DNA of 9,909 nt from contig NZ_CAKVGN010000090.1 in assembly GCF_934747485.1 (NCBI RefSeq), positions 1 to 9,909 of the forward strand, given 5' to 3'. How positions within the stretch are numbered: the first letter of the stretch is position 1; each line of letters starts with the position of its first letter. Below the pieces are notes generated by a model that saw only the letters and a program-made list of their open reading frames with translations, searched no databases and had not been told where the DNA came from. Below are positions 5,438 through 9,909 of this stretch, in pieces. Both the position numbers and the translations under genes were made by a program. The stretch is from an uncultured Brachyspira sp. (GTDB taxonomy: Bacteria > Spirochaetota > Brachyspiria > Brachyspirales > Brachyspiraceae).

Positions 5438-7153
5438 ATGACTAATAGTAATCTTAATATTGATAAGAGTAATTATGAATTTGCTTTTGATGATTCTATT
5501 GACATAAGAGAAGTATATGACAAAGTTGTTGATTCTAATAGCGATGATCAAAGTTTATATGATGAACTTTTAAAATATTATGTTGTACCCGGAGTGCAGG
5601 TATTAAAATCGATATCAAAAAGAGAAGGTATAAAAGCCGGAAAGAATGTAAAATTTGATAAAATGACAGGAGTATACAGAAGCACTACTTATGGTTATGT
5701 ATCATATAATGGCGTAAAATCTGTATCGATTATTCCTGTTATTAATGTTTCTTATAAATGGAGAGGCGTATTAGTGCTTCCTCCGCAGAAAGATGCAAAG
5801 AGGCAGCTTACTCTTGAAGAGATACAGATGATGATTTCTGAAATACCTATAAAGCTTATGGTTGATTATGATAAAATTACTGAACTTGTAGAACGCAATT
5901 TTAAAAATAATGAGGGAGTTTGCTGCGTATTTGTTGAAGGAAGAAAGCCTGTTGATGGTAATGTTCAGAAGGTTGTTTTAGATTATGATTTATCTATAGG
6001 AACAGGAAAAAAGTCTGAAGATGGTTCTATAGATTTTAAAGAGAGGAGTTTTGTACATAATATAGATGCTAATATTCAAATAGCACATTTTATTCCAGAG
6101 AAGCCTGCTGTTGATGGACTTGATATATATAATGAAGTGATGAGTGCCAATTTTGATGAGGATACTTGTTATAAGATTGGTAATAATCTTAAAGTTGATG
6201 ATGACGGCATTACTATACGAAGTGCTATTAGGGGTATACTTGTAAACAGCAGCAATAACACTTTATCAGTTAGTGATACTGTTGAGATAGATAAGGTTGA
6301 TTTATCTACTGGAAATATAGAGGTTGATGGCTCAGTTATTATCAAAGAAAATGTTACTCCGGGTTTTAGTATAAAGACAGAAGGAAATATAGAAGTTTAT
6401 GGTAACATAGAAGATGCCAAAATAGATTGCGGAGGTAATTTAATAGTTTCCGGAGGTATTATTGGCGGGCCTGACAGCGATATTAATATAAAAGGAAAAA
6501 TTTATTCTTCTTTTATAAGAAATGCTAAGATTATGTGTAAAGATGATGTTATAAGTCAGCAGATAGTTAATTCGGATATTTCAACAAGCAATAGAGTAAT
6601 AGCATTAGAAGGCAAAGGCGTTATAATTGGAGGCTCCATCAAGGCAATGAATGGCGTTTGGGCTAAAAGTATTGGGGCTATAAGTGAGTCTAAAACTACT
6701 ATAATGGTTGGAAGAGACCCTGAAGCTGATGCTTTATTTAAAGAGATTACAAATACTCTAAAAACTAATAAAGAAGAGATTAATAAAATTAAATCTTTAT
6801 TAGGTTCTGAATATTTTAGAGACCCTAAATCATTTATCGCAAGAATAGCTCCAGAGAAAAGAGATGCCATAAAAGGAATATTAAAAAGAATTACTGATAT
6901 CATAAAAGAAACTAAAGATTTAGAACAAAAAAGAAATGAAATGTCTGAAGAGTTTGAAAGATTATCAAACAGCACAATCACTGCTATGGAAGGTTTTTTC
7001 CCTGGCGTTACAATATATATATCTAGTATAAGAAAATATATTACAAATAAAATATCTGGTACGGAATATTTTTATTCTAAAGAAAAGAGAGATATTTCTG
7101 AGAAAGCTCCTAAGCATTTAGATGAAGCAGAATATACAAGACAAGATAGTTAA
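5438..7153 (+). CDS. fapA: FapA family protein (DUF342, flagellar assembly protein A)
   Basis: A 571-residue cytoplasmic protein. Residues about 45-280 form the FapA N-terminal part, including VPGVQVLKSISKREGIKAG and FIPEKPAVDGLDIYNE. Residues about 285-425 are a Gly-rich right-handed beta-helix built of short repeats (GNIEVDGSVII, GNIEVYGNIEDAKI, GNLIVSGGIIGG, GKGVIIGGSIKA) ending in TTIMVGRDP. Residues about 430-505 are a heptad-like coiled coil rich in Lys and Glu. DUF342 proteins occur in spirochaetes, Firmicutes and Vibrio. In Vibrio FapA is tied to flagellar assembly and polar localisation, and bactofilin-like polymer behaviour has been suggested from the beta-helix. A canonical AAGGAG lies 6 bases before ATG. 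It is the second gene after the methyltransferase. I am sure of the family; the flagellar role in this organism is inferred. Confidence 0.9.
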   Translation: MTNSNLNIDKSNYEFAFDDSIDIREVYDKVVDSNSDDQSLYDELLKYYVVPGVQVLKSISKREGIKAGKNVKFDKMTGVYRSTTYGYVSYNGVKSVSIIPVINVSYKWRGVLVLPPQKDAKRQLTLEEIQMMISEIPIKLMVDYDKITELVERNFKNNEGVCCVFVEGRKPVDGNVQKVVLDYDLSIGTGKKSEDGSIDFKERSFVHNIDANIQIAHFIPEKPAVDGLDIYNEVMSANFDEDTCYKIGNNLKVDDDGITIRSAIRGILVNSSNNTLSVSDTVEIDKVDLSTGNIEVDGSVIIKENVTPGFSIKTEGNIEVYGNIEDAKIDCGGNLIVSGGIIGGPDSDINIKGKIYSSFIRNAKIMCKDDVISQQIVNSDISTSNRVIALEGKGVIIGGSIKAMNGVWAKSIGAISESKTTIMVGRDPEADALFKEITNTLKTNKEEINKIKSLLGSEYFRDPKSFIARIAPEKRDAIKGILKRITDIIKETKDLEQKRNEMSEEFERLSNSTITAMEGFFPGVTIYISSIRKYITNKISGTEYFYSKEKRDISEKAPKHLDEAEYTRQDS

Positions 7154-7172
7154 TATATATGTTTTTTCATCA

Positions 7173-7201
7173 TTTACAAATTTATTTATTTTGTTTATAA
7201 T
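7173..7201 (+). promoter_or_regulatory. promoter for the heptose kinase-lipoprotein operon
   Basis: TTTACA (7173-7178, five of six), a 17-base spacer and a perfect TATAAT (7196-7201). Transcription would start near 7208, inside the ATT repeat, giving a leader of about 36 bases. A second TATAAT at 7220-7225 has no matching -35. Confidence 0.65.
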
Positions 7202-7205
7202 ATTC

Positions 7206-7230
7206 ATTATTATTATTATTATAATTATTA
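7206..7230 (+). repeat. ATT triplet repeat in the kinase leader
   Basis: Five perfect ATT units (7206-7220) are followed by ATA-ATT-ATT-A. The tract lies between the -10 box and the AGGA ribosome site (7230-7233), so changes in copy number would alter leader length but not the spacing of the promoter boxes. Short tandem repeats like this arise easily in A/T-rich DNA. Confidence 0.6.
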
Positions 7231-7243
7231 GGATATTTTATAT

Positions 7244-8236
7244 ATGAAAATAAAAGATATTGTCAAAGCAAGAGTATTAGTAATCGGCGATTTAATGTTG
7301 GACAGATTTACTTATGGTGATGTTATGAGAATATCTCCGGAAGCACCTGTTCCTGTTTTGCACGTTAATCATGAAGAAAATTATTTGGGCGGTGCTGGAA
7401 ATGTGGCAAGAAATATTGCTTCATTACTAAATATGGAAGGAAGAGGCGATATAGGAATTATTGGAGTTATAGGTAACGATAAATCTGCTGAAACAATTAT
7501 AGAAAGTATGCATAATTGGAATATATCTAATGCGGGCATAATAGTAGATGATACAAGAACTACTATAACAAAAACGAGAATAGTTGCAGGCACTCAGCAA
7601 ATAGTGAGAATAGATGAAGAAAATGTAGAACCATATTCCAAAGACATTTATAAAAAAATAGAAAATGCTTTTTTAGACAGATTAAAAGAATATAATGTTG
7701 TTATTATAAGCGATTATGCCAAAGGGGTTATCACTAAAGAAATAGCAAAAAAAATAATAGACACTTGCAACAAAAACAATATACAAGTATTAGTTGATCC
7801 TGCCATAAAACATTTTTCTTATTATAAAAAGGCTACTTTAATGACTCCAAACTTAAAAGAAGCTGTGGAAGGCTCTGACAGTAAAATACCTTTTTATAAT
7901 TTTAATACAGATTCTATAAATAAATTAGGCAATGATATAGTAAAAAAATTAGGTTTATCGAAACTTATGATTACACTTGGTGCCAATGGTATGGCATTAT
8001 TTGATAAAGATATACAAACATTTAAAGATGAAGTTTATATAATACCCACTAAGGCTAAAAGTGTATTTGATGTTTCTGGTGCGGGGGACACTGTTATATC
8101 GGTACTTGGAATGTGTCTTTCTGTTGGTTTTTCTTTTAAAGAGGCATCTGAAATTGCTAATACTGCTGCAGGTGTTGTGGTTGGAAAGAGGGGTACTTCT
8201 ACTTTAACTTTAGATGAACTTACTAAAGCTTTATGA
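7244..8236 (+). CDS. rfaE1: D-glycero-beta-D-manno-heptose-7-phosphate kinase, PfkB family (HldA/RfaE1 type)
   Basis: This enzyme phosphorylates heptose 7-phosphate at C1 in the ADP-heptose pathway for the lipopolysaccharide or lipooligosaccharide core. The 330-residue length equals the kinase domain of bifunctional HldE. RfaE-specific features are VLVIGDLMLDRFTYGDVMRISPEAPVPV near the N terminus (residues about 10-37), LGGAGNVARN (48-57), the TKTRIVAGTQQIVRIDEE stretch, ISDYAKGV, VDP followed by TPNLKEA, and the PfkB signature DVSGAGDT with catalytic Asp at about residue 282. The cytidylyl/adenylyltransferase domain that forms the C-terminal half of HldE is absent, so a separate RfaE2/HldC would be needed elsewhere. 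AGGA lies 10 bases before ATG. The lipoprotein gene follows after 16 bases. General sugar or nucleoside kinases of the same fold are the alternative, but the N-terminal motifs favour RfaE1. Confidence 0.9.
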   Translation: MKIKDIVKARVLVIGDLMLDRFTYGDVMRISPEAPVPVLHVNHEENYLGGAGNVARNIASLLNMEGRGDIGIIGVIGNDKSAETIIESMHNWNISNAGIIVDDTRTTITKTRIVAGTQQIVRIDEENVEPYSKDIYKKIENAFLDRLKEYNVVIISDYAKGVITKEIAKKIIDTCNKNNIQVLVDPAIKHFSYYKKATLMTPNLKEAVEGSDSKIPFYNFNTDSINKLGNDIVKKLGLSKLMITLGANGMALFDKDIQTFKDEVYIIPTKAKSVFDVSGAGDTVISVLGMCLSVGFSFKEASEIANTAAGVVVGKRGTSTLTLDELTKAL

Positions 8237-8252
8237 GGATTATGTTTTATTT

Positions 8253-9383
8253 ATGAAGAAAATAATTTTTCTAATGATTGTTTTATCTATTTCAATATTG
8301 GCATGTCTGCCTAAACCTCCTATTGCTCCTGCAAAAACTGTTACAGAACTTACGCTTGGAAAAGATATTTATGTGTATAAAGATGAAATAGTGGATTTAA
8401 ATAGTCCAAAAATATATGAGGTTAATGGAGAGTATTATTTTGGTGATTTTTATTATATTAAAGATAATACTGTTTATGCTATAGATGTTTCTAATTCTAA
8501 GATGGTTATAGCTAACGGAAGCAATGTTAATTCTTTTAATTTGGAATATAAAAGTCTTGAAACTTCTAAAATATCTTTCATAGACAATAATAATAATATA
8601 TATATAACAGGATACAATTTAGCATATATTGGAGATATTACAATTACGAATGTATTAATGTCTCTTCCTTCAGAAGGTCCTTCTGTTGAAGGTAATGATG
8701 TGCCTGATATAAAAACTTATATTATACAGGTAACTAACACTAATTATACAAAAGTAGGACTTGTTTCTTTAAATAAAATATCTCCCGAAGGAAAAACATT
8801 ATACAGCATATCATCTATAATAGATAATGAATATGAAAAGGTGATAAAACTAATTTATTTAAAAGATGATAAATTTGCTGTATTAAAAAGAGATGACAAA
8901 AGAATGCCTATATTAGATGTATACAATATTAACACTGGGGCAAAAGAAAATAGATATATTTTAGACAATGTAGAAACTACAGATGAAGCTACAATGTCTT
9001 ATAGAGAAATAGTTGACTGTAAATATATAACAGAAAAGGAAGTTTTAGCCATTCTTACTATGAGTATAGAAAACGGCAAGCATAAAGAAGATATAATATT
9101 TACATCATCTCTGGATAATTTTGCTTTAAAAGAGGCTTATAAGCTCCCATCAAGAGATAATGCTCTTGCTGTTGGTATGTCTGATAATGGAAGAGTGATA
9201 TATACAGGTATGGATAATGGGCTTTATTTTATCATTAAAACTAATCCGTTTGTATCGCAAAACTTCAGCAAAGAATATTTGGGCACTGATGATTTTAATA
9301 AATTAAGAGGAATTAATATGTTTAATGACTCTATTTACGGATTTTTATTTGAAGATGGTAAAATAAAATTCAATAATTTTTAA
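8253..9383 (+). CDS. lipoprotein of unknown function, possibly beta-propeller-like (LIC12708-like)
   Basis: A 376-residue precursor. MKKIIFLMIVLSISILAC is a clear lipoprotein signal with Cys18 preceded by ILA, then a Pro-rich linker (LPKPPIAPAK). The mature part consists of alternating short strands and turns, for example DIYVYKDEIVDL, NNIYITGYNLAYIGDI, KFAVLKRDDKRMPILDVYNI and GRVIYTGMDNGLYFIIKT, which suggests a beta-propeller, though I cannot define blades. It resembles a spirochaete lipoprotein family I know from Leptospira (LIC12708), a tentative assignment. The frame stays open to an ATG at 8214 inside the kinase gene, but only the ATG at 8253 gives a signal peptide at the N terminus. 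The GAGG (8235-8238) overlapping the kinase stop lies 14 bases upstream of it. Probably co-transcribed with the kinase. Confidence 0.78.
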   Translation: MKKIIFLMIVLSISILACLPKPPIAPAKTVTELTLGKDIYVYKDEIVDLNSPKIYEVNGEYYFGDFYYIKDNTVYAIDVSNSKMVIANGSNVNSFNLEYKSLETSKISFIDNNNNIYITGYNLAYIGDITITNVLMSLPSEGPSVEGNDVPDIKTYIIQVTNTNYTKVGLVSLNKISPEGKTLYSISSIIDNEYEKVIKLIYLKDDKFAVLKRDDKRMPILDVYNINTGAKENRYILDNVETTDEATMSYREIVDCKYITEKEVLAILTMSIENGKHKEDIIFTSSLDNFALKEAYKLPSRDNALAVGMSDNGRVIYTGMDNGLYFIIKTNPFVSQNFSKEYLGTDDFNKLRGINMFNDSIYGFLFEDGKIKFNNF

Positions 9384-9410
9384 AAAGCTTATTGAACTTT
9401 TGAAAGCTTT
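9384..9410 (-). terminator. weak hairpin at the 3' ends of the two convergent lipoprotein genes
   Basis: AAAGCTT (9384-9390) and AAGCTTT (9404-9410) can form a 7-base-pair stem with a 13-base loop covering the last codons and stop of the minus-strand gene. On the minus strand the stem runs into a short T run, so it could serve that gene; on the plus strand no T tract follows. The T run is short and the stem is low in G/C. Confidence 0.3.
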
Positions 9411-9781
9411 CCTTCTGTTATAGTGTTATCAGTATTGGTAATAGTTAATGATAAATAATCTTTATTAAAATCAAATACATAATTATTTCCATCTTTTTGT
9501 GCATTATATGAATCATCATTTACTTTAGTCAATTCTTCATTTACTATATTTACATTTTTATCACAAATATTTTCGCCTTCCATTATTACATTAATTGAAT
9601 TATTTTCATATACTGTTACTGTAGCGGTGTTAACAATTAATTGTTTTTCTGAAACGAGTGTTGTATTAACACTTCCTCTATATGTGCCTTGATATTTATT
9701 TACACCTGCATTATTTTTGCAAGAATATATAAAAATAAAGATAGATAAAAATATTAAAATTTTTTTTATTATATTTTTCAT
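9389..9781 (-). CDS. small lipoprotein of unknown function
   Basis: A 130-residue precursor beginning MKNIIKKILIFLSIFIFIYSC: a Lys-rich start, a hydrophobic stretch and a relaxed spirochaete-type lipobox (IYS before Cys21). The mature part (about 110 residues) is predicted to be strand-rich with the pattern YQGTYRGSVNTTLV, NTATVTVYENNSINVIMEG and DYLSLTITNTDNTITEGKL, compatible with a small beta-barrel or lipocalin-like fold, which I cannot confirm. AAGGA lies 12 bases upstream of ATG. It converges on the preceding lipoprotein gene, with 5 bases between the two stop codons. The insertion-sequence end lies only about 50 bases upstream, and I see no good promoter in that short interval, so its expression may be altered by the insertion. 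No known family recognised. Confidence 0.72.
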   Translation of the reverse strand: MKNIIKKILIFLSIFIFIYSCKNNAGVNKYQGTYRGSVNTTLVSEKQLIVNTATVTVYENNSINVIMEGENICDKNVNIVNEELTKVNDDSYNAQKDGNNYVFDFNKDYLSLTITNTDNTITEGKLSKVQ

Positions 9782-9832
9782 AAATAATATAGTTCCTTGT
9801 TTAATACAATATTATTTAAATTTAAAAAATTA

Positions 9833-9909
9833 GGGGCTGTCCTAGATAACTAAAAAAGCTCCTTTTTTGCTAAATTATATATAATTTCCAATTGTTTTTC
9901 AACTTTAGG
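9833..9909 (-). mobile_element. end of an insertion sequence running off the right edge (partial)
   Basis: GGGGCTGTCCTAG beginning at 9833 resembles terminal inverted repeats of DDE insertion sequences (GGGGCTGTC-type ends, as in IS1182/IS5-like groups). It is G/C-rich relative to everything around it. Just inside it a minus-strand open frame ends 17 bases from the terminus, as expected for the 3' end of a transposase gene. The other end, the target duplication and the family cannot be seen here. Confidence 0.55.
9850..9909 (-). CDS. C-terminal end of a probable transposase (partial)
   Basis: The minus-strand frame is open from the window edge for 19 codons and ends at TAG (9852-9850), reading PKVEKQLEIIYNLAKKELF. 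The basic, helical tail and its position directly inside the putative terminal repeat fit a transposase C terminus. Too little is present to name the family, and the call depends on the repeat being real. Confidence 0.45.
   Translation of the reverse strand, partial: PKVEKQLEIIYNLAKKELF

Noticed and set aside
6556..6981. 141-codon open frame antisense to fapA
   Set aside because: It lies fully inside a well-supported gene, has no family resemblance and looks like a shadow of A/T-biased coding sequence. Similar antisense frames at 3634-3861, 7381-7593, 1235-1465 and 2506-2721 were rejected for the same kind of reason.
8214..8252. N-terminal extension of the lipoprotein from an ATG at 8214 inside the kinase gene
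   Set aside because: It would bury the signal peptide 13 residues from the N terminus; the ATG at 8253 gives a standard lipoprotein signal.

Overview
The window is a very AT-rich, gene-dense stretch of bacterial chromosome that I assign to a spirochaete, most likely Brachyspira. The assignment rests on base composition, codon use strongly biased to A/T, the gene families (FapA/DUF342, Maf-type DUF115 glycosyltransferase, PASTA protein beside fmt, many short lipoproteins) and their arrangement. It comes from recognition rather than a database search, and the genus is less certain than the phylum.

Layout. Positions 1-99 hold at most the tail of a gene entering from the left. On the minus strand (100-2483) an exported DUF3108 protein and a Maf/DUF115 glycosyltransferase-like protein form a two-gene operon joined by an ATGA stop/start overlap. 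A compact divergent promoter region (about 2484-2611) separates it from a plus-strand operon of fmt (methionyl-tRNA formyltransferase) and a single-pass membrane protein with two PASTA domains (2612-4228). The fmt promoter is nearly perfect and sits so close to the start codon that the mRNA is predicted to be leaderless.

A 387-base gap (4229-4615) carries a GC-richer patch with mutually exclusive hairpins and a CCTCCT motif, followed by a strong promoter for the next operon. That operon holds a zinc-ribbon SAM methyltransferase starting at GTG and fapA (4616-7153). Another promoter, with an ATT triplet repeat in the predicted leader, drives a stand-alone heptose-7-phosphate kinase (hldA/rfaE1 type) and a lipoprotein of unknown function (7244-9383). 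A short, convergent lipoprotein gene lies at 9389-9781. The right edge (about 9833-9909) looks like the end of an insertion sequence: a GGGGCTGTCC terminus followed inward by the last 19 codons of an open frame.

Functional theme. Most genes are housekeeping or cell-envelope genes: translation initiation (fmt), peptidoglycan sensing or binding (PASTA), glycan synthesis and modification (hldA, Maf, methyltransferase), flagellar or envelope assembly (FapA) and surface lipoproteins. I see no CRISPR array, tRNA, rRNA, toxin-antitoxin pair or defence system. The signals most worth a second look are the leaderless fmt mRNA, the structured intergenic patch and the IS edge.
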